DNA of 64,000 bases from Candidatus Melainabacteria bacterium (GTDB taxonomy: Bacteria > Cyanobacteriota > Vampirovibrionia > Obscuribacterales > Obscuribacteraceae), in NCBI GenBank assembly GCA_003242885.1, contig QKMZ01000002.1:397147-461146 (forward strand), written 5' to 3'. Made by a program: the position numbers and the translations under genes. This document shows positions 36,216 to 44,956 of this stretch, in pieces. Under the pieces are notes generated by a model. It was not told the origin of the DNA, ran no database searches, and saw nothing but the letters and a program-made list of their open reading frames with translations. Positions within the stretch are counted from its first letter, which is position 1; every line of letters begins with the position of its first letter.

Positions 36216-37904
36216 TTGACTAGTTCAACCGCTCATGAGAGTGCGCCAGGCGGTTCTGCGCCAGCTAGCAAGCCAAAGAGTTCAGGAGCCCTGCGCCGCC
36301 TTGTGCAGGTGCTTTTTGTTTTGCTGGCAGCCATGATTATTTTTCTGCCGGGTCTTAACTACTACGGCATTATCGATCCCAGCGACGGACTCTATGCCGA
36401 AGCTGCGCGTGAGATGCTTGAGCGCAACGATTGGGTTACGCCTACGTCCAATTACAAGCCGTTTTACGAGAAGCCAATTCTCATATATTGGATGATTATG
36501 GCTTCGTACAGGCTGTTCGACGTGTTTGAGGTTGCGGCTCGTCTGCCAATTGCCCTGTGCGGTATTGTCTCTGCTGTTGCGTTGTTGGTCTTGGTGCGCC
36601 CGTTTCTTGGAGGAAGAGCGGCGCTGTTTGCAGCATTGGCGCTTCTTTCCACGCCGCTGTTCGTGATCGTAGGTCGCGTCGCAATCACCGATGTTCCGCT
36701 CACCCTATTCATGATGCTTGGCGCGCTGGGGCTTTTTTCACGGCTATGGGGTGCGCACTGGGTTTCGCTCGCTGTCGCTTATTCTGCGCTAGGACTGGCT
36801 CTGCTTGCTAAAGGACCGGTTCCTGTAGCGCTTGTAGCGATCATTGTTTTGATCTACCTTGGCTGGGTTCGTCCAAAAGGAGCCGAAGGTGGTCACCAGT
36901 GGTGGTGGCATAGGTTGACAGTCTTGCATCCTCTTCTGGGAATAGCCGTGATGCTCTCTATTGCCGCACCCTGGTACATAGCAGAAGGAATGGCTACGAA
37001 AGGAGCCTTCTTCCAAGAATTCTTCATCAACCAAAATTTCGGACGGGCGCTTGGTAAGGTTAATCACCAAAACCCTTTCTGGTACTACATTCCATTTTTC
37101 TTCGCAGGGTTTTTCCCCTGGTCTGTCGTCAATCTCTTTGCGATTGGTCGCTACTTCTCGCTTTTGAATAAACGCTGGCTGCCTACTAGAAGAGCCAATT
37201 TAGAGCTGTTTTCCATCATCTGGATCGTGTTTGTCCTTGGGCTCTTTTCTCTGCTCAAAACAAAATTGCCGACGTACATTCTGCCGATTGCGCCGCCCAT
37301 GGCTATCCTCGCGGGAAGCCTCTTGGATCGGGCAATTCGATTGAAACAATCGAAAAAGTTGGCCTGGTTCTTGTTGTCCGTGGTTGTTGTCGTTCTGCCC
37401 GCTCTGGCCGTTATTGCGCCTGTTGTTTGCTTCAAACTAAGAGTTGATACTTCCATGCTCCAGGCTCTGCTTGGATATGGCTTTTTTGTCTGGTGCTTCC
37501 TTCTTGCTGCTACGGTGGCTGCATTCAGAAAGAAATTAGAAGCCTCGGTTACGGCTATCGCCTGCGCCTGTGCCTTTGCCTGCGGGACGTTTGTCCCCAC
37601 TGCTCTGCAGTTTCAGTATGTGCAAAACGATTATCCGCTCCTGCTCCTGCTGCGGCGCGTCGTTCGCGATAAAGCGCATGTGGCGCTTTATCAGAGAGAC
37701 TCCCCAGCGGTAAATTTCTACCTGCGCCGCCCGGTCAAAGAAATCAAAACGCTACTGGAGTACAAAGAATATGTGGAGGCAGGCAAAAAGCCTCACTATC
37801 TGCTCGTCACAACTGACGTGATGGAACAGATGCAGGACACGCCTGCCATGTGGACGTTGCTCGAAAAGCGCGGCAAGTGGCACCTTTTCGAAATTGATCC
37901 GTAA
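36216..37904 (+). CDS. ArnT/PMT-like membrane glycosyltransferase (GT83-like)
   Basis: TTG 36216 has GGAG eight bases upstream. The 562-residue product has about eleven to thirteen membrane helices. The first extracytoplasmic loop carries the family motif DPSDGLYAEAAREMLERNDW followed by EKPILIYWM, where the acidic residues are the probable catalytic or metal-binding positions. Enzymes of this type move a sugar such as aminoarabinose or mannose from an undecaprenyl phosphate carrier to lipid A or protein. The acceptor here cannot be told. The downstream kinase/regulator pair is convergent, 22 bases away. Confidence 0.88.
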   Translation: MTSSTAHESAPGGSAPASKPKSSGALRRLVQVLFVLLAAMIIFLPGLNYYGIIDPSDGLYAEAAREMLERNDWVTPTSNYKPFYEKPILIYWMIMASYRLFDVFEVAARLPIALCGIVSAVALLVLVRPFLGGRAALFAALALLSTPLFVIVGRVAITDVPLTLFMMLGALGLFSRLWGAHWVSLAVAYSALGLALLAKGPVPVALVAIIVLIYLGWVRPKGAEGGHQWWWHRLTVLHPLLGIAVMLSIAAPWYIAEGMATKGAFFQEFFINQNFGRALGKVNHQNPFWYYIPFFFAGFFPWSVVNLFAIGRYFSLLNKRWLPTRRANLELFSIIWIVFVLGLFSLLKTKLPTYILPIAPPMAILAGSLLDRAIRLKQSKKLAWFLLSVVVVVLPALAVIAPVVCFKLRVDTSMLQALLGYGFFVWCFLLAATVAAFRKKLEASVTAIACACAFACGTFVPTALQFQYVQNDYPLLLLLRRVVRDKAHVALYQRDSPAVNFYLRRPVKEIKTLLEYKEYVEAGKKPHYLLVTTDVMEQMQDTPAMWTLLEKRGKWHLFEIDP

Positions 37905-37926
37905 GGCATATTCCCGATGCGTTTCT

Positions 37927-38607
37927 TTAACCGTTGCGCATCCGGTAACCGACGCGCGCAACGTTTTCTATTAGCGACTTTGTGTCTTCTCCCTCATCAT
38001 CTATGGCTTTGCGAATGCGAACGATTGCCGCGCGCAATCCGGCAGATGACGCTTCAGAATCTTGATGCCAAACGCGAGTGAGCAGCGCGTCGGTCGAAAA
38101 AATCTCGTCGGGATGGCGCATCAAAAACTCGAGTAGCGCAAAATCTCGCGGTTGCAAATGCACATCTTTGCCGCCTTTCGTGAGGCGGTGCTTGGTAGAA
38201 TCAAGCACGATGTCATGCATCGAAAGGCTGCTTGAAGGAGCAACAATTTGCCTGCGCAAAAGTGCGCGAATCCTGGCGACAAGCTCTCTGGTGTCAAACG
38301 GCTTGGTCAGATAATCATCGGCACCGCCGTCCAAACCGGCTTCTTTATCTTTGATTTGGCTTTTGCCAGTCAGCATGAGTACTGGCGTGGCGCCGCCTCT
38401 GGCGCGGAATTTGGAGAGTATTTCGATGCCTTCAATGTCCGGCAACTGCCAATCAAGAATGATGACGTCATACTGCCCCTGGCGCAAATATTCCATAGCG
38501 GACTCGCCGTCATGCGCCATCTCGACCGTGTGATTCGATGTGGTTAGCGCGTGTTCGACCGTGAGCGCAAAGTCTACGTCATCCTCGACCACCAGAATTT
38601 TTGCCAT
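37927..38607 (-). CDS. OmpR-family response regulator
   Basis: The 226-residue protein has a complete receiver domain: acidic pocket VVEDD, phospho-acceptor Asp in VIILDWQLP (about 51), Thr in VLMLTGKS and Lys in YLTKPFD. A winged-helix DNA-binding domain follows (LQPRDFALLEFLM, ALLTRVWHQDSEASS, ARVGYRM). It is encoded 68 bases downstream of the kinase at 38676 on the same strand. It is likely phosphorylated by that kinase. Its C-terminal half resembles the regulator fragment at 1-284. Targets are unknown. Confidence 0.95.
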   Translation of the reverse strand: MAKILVVEDDVDFALTVEHALTTSNHTVEMAHDGESAMEYLRQGQYDVIILDWQLPDIEGIEILSKFRARGGATPVLMLTGKSQIKDKEAGLDGGADDYLTKPFDTRELVARIRALLRRQIVAPSSSLSMHDIVLDSTKHRLTKGGKDVHLQPRDFALLEFLMRHPDEIFSTDALLTRVWHQDSEASSAGLRAAIVRIRKAIDDEGEDTKSLIENVARVGYRMRNG

Positions 38608-38675
38608 GCAGATTCTAGCCCAGTATTTATTGACGACCCCGGGACAATTCTAGCTCAAACTTTCAGAAGGATGGG

Positions 38676-40490
38676 TTAGCCCGAATTGCTTTTCGTCGGG
38701 ATAGCGACGATAAACTCTGCTCCGGCGCCCAGTTCGCTTTCCACCCAAATGCGACCGCCGTGGGCTTCTGCAAACAATTTGCAAATCGCCAGTCCCAAAC
38801 CAGAGCCACTTGCTTTGTGTTCGCCATCGACCTGTTGATAGCGCTCGAAAACACTAACCAGCTTGTCTTTTGGGATTCCAGGACCGGTGTCCTTGACTGA
38901 AATTTGCACATTGCCTTCGACAACTTTCGCCGACAGCGATATTTCGCCGACCTTCGGGGTGAATTTGATAGCGTTGCCGATCAGATTTGACAGCAACCGC
39001 ATCAGCTTGTCCTGGTCGCCCCAAACCACCGCATCCGTTTTGTTTGTAATTAGATTGATGTTTTGCGCGGCCGCCGCTGTTGAATACAATTCCGCACAGC
39101 TTTTGAAAAGCGTCGCTACCTCCACTTCATCGCAATCGATTTCGAATGAGCCGGATTTGATTTTCTCTATATCGAGAAGGTCATTGATTAAACTCATCAT
39201 ACGATGCGTATTGCGCATGCCGGAGTCGACGAATTTCTGACCCTTTTCAGTCAGTTCGCCGAGCTGCCCGCGGTGCAGGAAGTCGAAAACATTATTGACG
39301 GTTCCCAGCGGCGTTCTTAGATCGTGCGTGACCATGGCTACTACTTCTTGGCGGAGTCGTTCTGCGGCTCGTCTTTCGGTGGTGTCATGGAAAACGCAGA
39401 AGGTCAATTTTTCTTGCGCTGCAAATTGAGATGAGCATGTCACGTCAACCACACTTCCGTCCTTGCGTGCCAGTTGAGTGTCGAAGGAAGGAGCTGATTC
39501 CTCGCTTTGTTGAATCTTGTCGAAGCGAGACAATACTTCCGAAACATCTTTGCCTGCAAGTAAATCGATGAGATGCGAGCCGAGCAATTCATCAGGCTTG
39601 TAGCCCAGAAGTCTTTGTGACGCTGGATTTACTTCGACGAATTTGCCCGCCGAATCTATGGAGCAAATGAAGTCTCGAGCATTATCCAATAGCGCTCTCT
39701 CCTTGCGCGCCGCCGCTTGTAATTCTTGAGCCATGTTATGAAAAACTTGATCGAGCTGCGATAGATCATCGTTGCCTTTCAGCACTGGATGCAGCGGAAC
39801 ATTGCTAGCCAGTCTGAGTGTGTTGTCGCTTAAGCGTGCAATTTTGTCGGCGATTGTGCGAGTCAGATAGATAGCTATGAGTGAGACGAATGCTGCCAGT
39901 AGTATAGAGATGGTCCAAATGCTGAACTGAATTTTTTCGCGAATATCCTTTTGAATAAGCGGTGCAGCCTCGGCAACTTGAGCTTCTTCGCGTCGAAGAT
40001 TTAAAAACTCCGGCGTCAGAATCGTCTTGGTTTGCTTTCTTAGCTCATACCAGTATGGTTTTCTAAAGGCTCTAGCTGCTTCGGTCTTTCCGTCGCGATC
40101 AAGGCTGCCACGCAGAATCTCCATAAGCTCGACGGCGCGATTTGCAGCTTTACTCGAGCTGGCAATCATTGAATGCGAGTGTTCATCACCGGCTGTCAGC
40201 TTTTCGAGATCGTCATATGTTTTGCGAAACTTGACGATAATCGGCTCCATTGCCTCTTTCGTCAGCATCTCGTCGTGTTTCTCTGCGCTGAACATGAAAA
40301 AGGCATCGTACATCTGCTTCGATATCGAATTGATGCCTTCGGTGATCTTTTGCGCGCGAACGGACCTCTCGAGCTCCATGTCTGCCTGGCTGTGCAGGTT
40401 GGAAAGTGCGACTAGCAGGATGATTTCGAGAACAACCGGCACAATTGCCAGCGCCAAAATACTGAGTCTGAGGGTCGACCGTTTTTGCAT
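38676..40490 (-). CDS. Membrane sensor histidine kinase (HAMP-PAS-HisKA-HATPase)
   Basis: The protein has 604 residues. Membrane helices are at about 8-30 and 193-215 and enclose a helical sensor region. HAMP lies at about 215-262, a PAS domain at 265-370 (NARDFICSIDSAGKFVEVNP, LLGYKPDELLGSHLIDLLAG), and HisKA with VAMVTHDLRTPLG (His about 387). The ATPase domain has LIGNAIKFTP, DTGPGIPKDKL and GSGLGLAICKLFAEAHGG. It is the partner of the regulator encoded directly downstream. The same domain order and similar motifs are found in the kinase at 321, though there the regulator gene comes first. The signal is unknown. Confidence 0.94.
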   Translation of the reverse strand: MQKRSTLRLSILALAIVPVVLEIILLVALSNLHSQADMELERSVRAQKITEGINSISKQMYDAFFMFSAEKHDEMLTKEAMEPIIVKFRKTYDDLEKLTAGDEHSHSMIASSSKAANRAVELMEILRGSLDRDGKTEAARAFRKPYWYELRKQTKTILTPEFLNLRREEAQVAEAAPLIQKDIREKIQFSIWTISILLAAFVSLIAIYLTRTIADKIARLSDNTLRLASNVPLHPVLKGNDDLSQLDQVFHNMAQELQAAARKERALLDNARDFICSIDSAGKFVEVNPASQRLLGYKPDELLGSHLIDLLAGKDVSEVLSRFDKIQQSEESAPSFDTQLARKDGSVVDVTCSSQFAAQEKLTFCVFHDTTERRAAERLRQEVVAMVTHDLRTPLGTVNNVFDFLHRGQLGELTEKGQKFVDSGMRNTHRMMSLINDLLDIEKIKSGSFEIDCDEVEVATLFKSCAELYSTAAAAQNINLITNKTDAVVWGDQDKLMRLLSNLIGNAIKFTPKVGEISLSAKVVEGNVQISVKDTGPGIPKDKLVSVFERYQQVDGEHKASGSGLGLAICKLFAEAHGGRIWVESELGAGAEFIVAIPTKSNSG

Positions 40491-40511
40491 GCTCCGATTA
40501 TGGCATGAAAT

Positions 40512-40781
40512 TCAGTCCAGTCTGAACCAGTCACCCTTCAAGTTGCCCATCCAGTAGTCACCGTCTGCGGTGCAAACCGTGACATGTCTGTCTTTCCGAG
40601 AGACAATTGCACCGGAGGCGTACTGTGCATAAATGACATCGCCATCGGAATCGGTATAGAAATTGCTTCCGTCAGGTGTTGTAATTTTTGCATGTGCGCC
40701 CACTCGCTCTGAGCTTATACTGCGGCAGGTTATCGAGCCCAGTCCGTATGCGCTTGCAGCGAATCCTTGCAAATGGTTCAT
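40512..40781 (-). CDS. Small protein of unknown function upstream of the kinase
   Basis: ATG 40781 has AGGAG eight bases upstream, better than GTG 40823. The 89-residue product contains repeated short beta-hairpin-like units: AKITTPDGSNFYTDSDGDVIYAQYASGAIVSRKDRHVTVCTADGDY broken by polar turns, ending GNLKGDWFRLD. The repetition of x-T-x-DG-x(2)-Y suggests a beta-rich fold. It lies 21 bases before the kinase on the same strand and may share its transcript. No family was recognised. Confidence 0.5.
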   Translation of the reverse strand: MNHLQGFAASAYGLGSITCRSISSERVGAHAKITTPDGSNFYTDSDGDVIYAQYASGAIVSRKDRHVTVCTADGDYWMGNLKGDWFRLD

Positions 40782-40916
40782 GCCGTTTACTCCTGCAAAT
40801 ATAGAGTGCGTGGGGAAGCTCACAGTTCCAATCTACGGAATATATGTAATGAACTGGTGACTAACTTGTATTCAAACTGTGACTGCGTTGATTCGGCGTT
40901 AAGAAGGCTAACGCAG

Positions 40917-40992
40917 GGGCGACGCCATGCGTCGCCCTTTTCGCGTAGTTGCGCATTTCATGCGCCCTTCGCGCGGGCGGCATTAAGGCCGC
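40917..40992. repeat. Cluster of three palindromes (REP-like)
   Basis: Three hairpins follow each other: GGGCGACGC-CAT-GCGTCGCCC (40917-40937), GCGCAT-TTC-ATGCGC (40951-40965) and GCGGC-ATTAAG-GCCGC (40977-40992). The arrangement resembles dispersed extragenic palindromic elements. The first hairpin is followed by TTTT on the plus strand, but no plus-strand gene ends here. The surrounding 40782-41103 holds no gene. Confidence 0.6.
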
Positions 40993-41103
40993 ACCTACGT
41001 AAACATTGAAAACAGAGAGCTCGCCTCTCACTTGCGTGAAACGCGAACTCCCCTTTCTTCCCGTGCGCAGAAACTTTGTTTGTCTTGGTTGGTCTTGTCT
41101 ATG

Positions 41104-42186
41104 TTATTGCTCGAACTTCGGCAAATTGAGCTTGTCTGAAGCAAGGAGCACGGTTGTATCTCTGTTCATGTTGTTGTGCTCTGCAATCTTCTTGGAATAT
41201 TCGATTACTTGAGCAGCCGTTGGCTGAAGTCCTTGCTTCATGAGAGCTCTGCGAGCAATACGATCGAAGCCGTCGCCTGGCTGAATCTCGACTTGCTCTT
41301 GTTGCATTTGTTCTATCGCACCGGCCGCTGCTGCAACTACTCCACCTGCGATGCCGGCGATTGTTCCTTCCGGATTTTGTGTTGGTTCTTGGCTGGCTTC
41401 AGCGGCTTCAGCTTGAGCTAAAACATCTTTGTTTGCCTGGAGCGTTTCAGCGCTGATTTGTCCGTCCTTGCCAATAAGCTTTTGAACATAGGGCTTGTTC
41501 CAGTCAGATTGCAGTGTTTGAACGATCTTGCGTTCCGAATCTGAAAGAACTCCACCCATCAATTTGTCAGCTTGAAGGGTACGGCTAATATCTGACAGCG
41601 AGATTCCGTCAGCCTTGCCATCACATTTTGCCAGCTTGTTGAAAAGCTCGCTGCCACCGCCTTCAGTGTCAAAGCGGCGAGCCAATTCGCCTGCAGACTT
41701 GCCAGTGTTGTAGTCCTTGACTTTGTCGTCATGTGCCTTTTGCAAATCGTTGACTGCATTGTTCAGATCATTTTTTGAGATTGCTTCGTAGCCAAACCAG
41801 GATTTTGTCAAATCAAAGCCGTGGGGAAACATTCCAAAATCACCGTGCTTCGTGCGGAGTTCGTCATACTGTTCTACCAGCGCTCCGGCCATTGCTTGCG
41901 ATATGGCATCATTGCCCTTCTTGAAACGGGTAAGGTCGGCTCTGCTGAACTGTCCATCCTGTGTAATTTCGAATCTGTGATCTTGAGCCCATTTAAGTGA
42001 AAGTTCGGGAAGCAATCCAGCTTGGTTCAGCTCGGATGTAAGGTTTGCAAGCTGTTTCTCACGCTCACCGACATTGAAGTTTCTGTTGATGCTGTCTACC
42101 TCAACCTTGAATTGATCGTAAGCTGCGTTAACTCCGCCGGCTTTGTCTGCTTTTTCAATGTTGGTTACAACGTCAATGGAAGTCAT
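41104..42186 (-). CDS. LysM protein with EF-hand-like modules
   Basis: ATG 42186 follows AAGGAG at ideal distance. The 360-residue protein has no signal peptide. The N-terminal 110 residues carry the same pattern as the EF-hand genes at 2377 and 3285: LNQAGLLPELSLKW, a degenerate loop EITQDGQFSRADL, then a helix ALVEQYDELR. Further degenerate loops are CDGKADGISLSDI and GKDGQISAETL. An Ala-rich hydrophobic stretch with Gln/Glu follows (about 268-300). The C-terminal 55 residues are LysM-like (EIQPGDGFDRIARRAL, KIAEHNNMNRDTTVLLASDKLNLP with one break). LysM domains bind peptidoglycan or chitin-like glycans. How it reaches the wall without a signal is unclear. Confidence 0.75.
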   Translation of the reverse strand: MTSIDVVTNIEKADKAGGVNAAYDQFKVEVDSINRNFNVGEREKQLANLTSELNQAGLLPELSLKWAQDHRFEITQDGQFSRADLTRFKKGNDAISQAMAGALVEQYDELRTKHGDFGMFPHGFDLTKSWFGYEAISKNDLNNAVNDLQKAHDDKVKDYNTGKSAGELARRFDTEGGGSELFNKLAKCDGKADGISLSDISRTLQADKLMGGVLSDSERKIVQTLQSDWNKPYVQKLIGKDGQISAETLQANKDVLAQAEAAEASQEPTQNPEGTIAGIAGGVVAAAAGAIEQMQQEQVEIQPGDGFDRIARRALMKQGLQPTAAQVIEYSKKIAEHNNMNRDTTVLLASDKLNLPKFEQ

Positions 42187-42628
42187 AAGATTTCTCCTTA
42201 GTAATGACCGTGAGATTTAACTTCAGCGAGTGCTGTTCTCTTATGGGAATTGCGGGGGGAAGTGCAGCGGGGCTGCTTATGCATCCAATTTAGGTGCCAG
42301 TTGTTTTGGATTGGCTACTAAACTGTTGCGAAACTGCTACTAAAACGAAATGGCGCTTTGGTTCGGTTGCGGACGAAGCCTGAGAGCGCCGAAGAAGGGC
42401 GCCTGTGGAGAATCGGGCGGGCGAGGCCGGGAGCTGTGATAATCAGGCGGGCTTGTCAAGCGTGCTTGAGCCTGGTAGAGTTCAGGCTTTTGCCCTTCAT
42501 CTCTGAGCTTTTCCCCGCCCAGCTTTAGTTTCGCCCTGTTTGTGGCACATATAGGAAGGGAGAAAAATGATCTCCCGTTGGAAAAATGGCTTAAACGGAC
42601 GAAAAGCCGACAGGAGCCCGCTTAGTAC
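42187..42628. other. Divergent intergenic region
   Basis: These 442 bases separate the LysM gene and the kinase-like gene. A direct repeat GCTACTAAA occurs at about 42314 and 42336. No gene, RNA or clear promoter was recognised. Confidence 0.4.
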
Positions 42629-44470
42629 ATGGCCGGACTGGATTCACCCAGCAATCAGAAGAAGACTCCCGAAAAGCAGGAAGGGGACAACCCGAACCTG
42701 ACGATCGAAAACGTCGGAGTGGGCAATTTCATTGTTGCTGGTGCTCTACCAGAAGCATGGCGCAATCCCGGAGCAGCCGGGCAGGCCGACAGGCAGCAGC
42801 ACAAACTGCGGTCCTATTTAGACACGGCAGTTCACCCTCTTGCCGAAGCCGTCACCTCAACGGACAAGGGCGCAGACGAGATGTCCGGCTATATGCGCGG
42901 ATTTCTGAAGACAGTCCCAATCTTTATGAAGGGCAAACTGGCTTTGCCATCTCTTGCTTTGACCTATATGTCCGATGAAGCCAAAATGGGCGACACCGTG
43001 CAGAATCAGCTCACGGATGCCGGATTGGGTCTCGGCAAAGGAGCTTTGCTCAAGGCATCTTTCCGCGCGTTCGAGGGCGCTGGAATGACACCCGCTACAA
43101 CCGGCGTCGGCATGGGCATTATGAACCGCGGCTCGGACGCCATGCTGACGCGCGGCAATTATTATGATGCGAAGGGCGATTTCAGCTTGTCCCAGGGTCT
43201 GGCGCGCACGCTTTCCGTAACAGCAAACCCCGGTGCAATGGCAGTAGACGCTGTTGCATTCGGCTTCAACGATGTGCTTTTCGCGACGGCATTCAATAGG
43301 AGTAGAGGAGCTGTTGCCTACAAACCTTCCACCTTATATACCGTCTCGGCAGGCACGATGGGCGTTACGAGCGGGTTTGGTCGCGAACTAGACAGACAAT
43401 TACGAGAAGACGGGCAGCTCGATTTTACACAGCTGAGCCGTAAAGCCTTCCTGCAGGGCGTGTTTGATGCCGCCGGCGGACGTGTTGGTGCATGGCAAGC
43501 AACAAGAGGAACGCGGCTTGAACCCGACGCTCCTGGCGCTATGGAGAAAGCTCGCTCAACGCCATTTCAGCGCGGTGAAGTTGTAGATGCACGCCAGCAG
43601 GCTCTGCGCGACGGCATGTTCATTCCTGAGCGACAAGCTAGTGGACTGCACACCGAGACCTGGTTCGGTAAGGTTAAGACGGAGTCAGGTGAGCTTATCC
43701 CAGCTGTTTTTCGACCTAACGACAAGACTGAAGCATTCGCCGTTCGTATGCAAAATGAAATTGCCGGATATGGCATGAACGGCCTCGGCTTCAAGACGAA
43801 CGTCCCTGCTACGGTCGCTCGGACTGCGGAGATTAATGGCAAGTCATTGACCGGATACATTCAAGAAATGAATGGTCCAAATTTGGTGGATCATGTTCGC
43901 ACCAATCTTGGACTGCCTGAAAATCTGGCTGTGCCCAAACAGTCGGCCGTCGACTTCTTGCGCTCTACTACGGCTCTTAAAACCAGCTACAGTGACGCAT
44001 TCTTGCACCGTATGGTCATGGGTGAATGGGACAATCATGCGATGAATATGTCCGTGTCGGATAAGGTGCACAATATCGATCTGGGATATGCGTTCAAAGT
44101 GCCGAAGTCCAACCTCGAATTCACTCCATTACCTATGGCTCGCAAGGCATACGAAACAATGAGCCAGGGCTTCTACAAAGAGTTGTCCGGAAAGCCCCTC
44201 AATCCAGAGACGAAAGTTGAAATGCAAGGCTTGTATGACCGATACAGCACCCCAGAGGGGCGCGCTCAAATGGAAGCCCTCGGTTTGACGCCGCGCCAAG
44301 TAGACGGTGTTCTTGGTCGCACAAATTGGTTTGCCACCAAGGCACTTTTCCCGAAACAACAGGAAGCTGCTTCTTACGTTTATTTGACCAGGTTGAGCCA
44401 ATTCGCTAAGTCTGTTTTGAGAAGACCCGCGCACCCGCCAGTCACGGAAACTCAAGGCAACGGTTCTTGA
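42629..44470 (+). CDS. Large protein with C-terminal PI3/4-kinase/HipA-like kinase fold
   Basis: The 613-residue protein starts at ATG 42629 with AGGAG 12 bases upstream. Residues 1-330 are not recognised; they contain Gly/Ala-rich helical stretches (GLGLGKGALLKASFRAFEGAG, FNDVLFATAFNRSRG) that could associate with membranes. From about 345 to 490 a kinase-like pattern is visible: ELIPAVFRPND (FRP where relatives have FKP), RMQNEIAGYGMN with the conserved Glu, NVPATV, TGYIQEMNG, then the catalytic stretch HRMVMGEWDNHAMNMSV and NIDLGYAFKVP. This matches the order D-H-x-x-N and I-D-x-G of PI3/4K-, HipA- and Fam20-type kinases. The Lys-to-Arg change leaves activity open. No signal peptide is visible. 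Function is unknown. Confidence 0.65.
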   Translation: MAGLDSPSNQKKTPEKQEGDNPNLTIENVGVGNFIVAGALPEAWRNPGAAGQADRQQHKLRSYLDTAVHPLAEAVTSTDKGADEMSGYMRGFLKTVPIFMKGKLALPSLALTYMSDEAKMGDTVQNQLTDAGLGLGKGALLKASFRAFEGAGMTPATTGVGMGIMNRGSDAMLTRGNYYDAKGDFSLSQGLARTLSVTANPGAMAVDAVAFGFNDVLFATAFNRSRGAVAYKPSTLYTVSAGTMGVTSGFGRELDRQLREDGQLDFTQLSRKAFLQGVFDAAGGRVGAWQATRGTRLEPDAPGAMEKARSTPFQRGEVVDARQQALRDGMFIPERQASGLHTETWFGKVKTESGELIPAVFRPNDKTEAFAVRMQNEIAGYGMNGLGFKTNVPATVARTAEINGKSLTGYIQEMNGPNLVDHVRTNLGLPENLAVPKQSAVDFLRSTTALKTSYSDAFLHRMVMGEWDNHAMNMSVSDKVHNIDLGYAFKVPKSNLEFTPLPMARKAYETMSQGFYKELSGKPLNPETKVEMQGLYDRYSTPEGRAQMEALGLTPRQVDGVLGRTNWFATKALFPKQQEAASYVYLTRLSQFAKSVLRRPAHPPVTETQGNGS

Positions 44471-44679
44471 TTCGGAATTTGCCAGTGCACCACTGGTAGT
44501 GCAAGGCTATTTCCTGCTCCGCGTATTTTCGCTTTGCGTTGAAACGTTTCTCCCCATGACTGCCGCTGCCAAGATTCGACCACAAGCGCGGTATCTATAG
44601 TTGAAAGCGCTACAGAAAGCGAAACGATTGCAGAAAGCACGAGGTACTTTTTTCGGCGCGTGTAACCAATTAGTTGCAC
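44452..44679 (-). CDS. Possible small single-span membrane protein
   Basis: GTG 44679 is preceded by AAGGA at about nine bases. The 75-residue product has a basic start (TRRKKY) followed by a hydrophobic helix LVLSAIVSLSVALSTIDTALVV and a polar tail. The gene overlaps the 3' end of the kinase-like gene by 19 bases in the opposite direction. The ribosome site and the anchor-like N terminus argue for a real gene, its size and lack of homology against. Confidence 0.35.
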   Translation of the reverse strand: MQLIGYTRRKKYLVLSAIVSLSVALSTIDTALVVESWQRQSWGETFQRKAKIRGAGNSLALPVVHWQIPNQEPLP

Positions 44680-44956
44680 CGGGGGATTCCTTCTCGTACC
44701 AGGGGACTGCCACTATTTTCCACGGGCGCTGTGTTTCAAGCCGCGGTCTCTTGAAGTAGGCAATAAACAAAATTTACGCCGGTGGGAACTACAGAGCAAT
44801 CGCCGCGTCGATACCGGCAACAAAACGGAGAACAGCAACCTTTCATTAGGGTGGAATGCTGACCGTTTTCGCGTGTGAATGCGTCGTTATTTTTAAGCTA
44901 CTTAGGACGCAAATTTGGGCAAGGAAACCGTGCAAAGAAGCAGGAAGGGTAAAGAT
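44680..44956. other. Intergenic region upstream of the VWA gene
   Basis: Together with the possible small gene at 44452, a stretch of nearly 490 bases has no firm gene. Nothing structured was recognised; the promoter of the VWA gene is expected here. Confidence 0.35.

Noticed and set aside
36216..37904. Oligosaccharyl transferase or O-antigen ligase
   Set aside because: The DGLYAEAAREML motif with a following EKP is that of ArnT/PMT-like GT83 enzymes, and the characteristic motifs of the other families are absent.
44507..44770. 87-codon minus-strand frame overlapping the possible small membrane gene
   Set aside because: The frame has no ribosome site and no membrane or domain pattern, whereas the alternative frame at 44452 has both a site and a hydrophobic helix.
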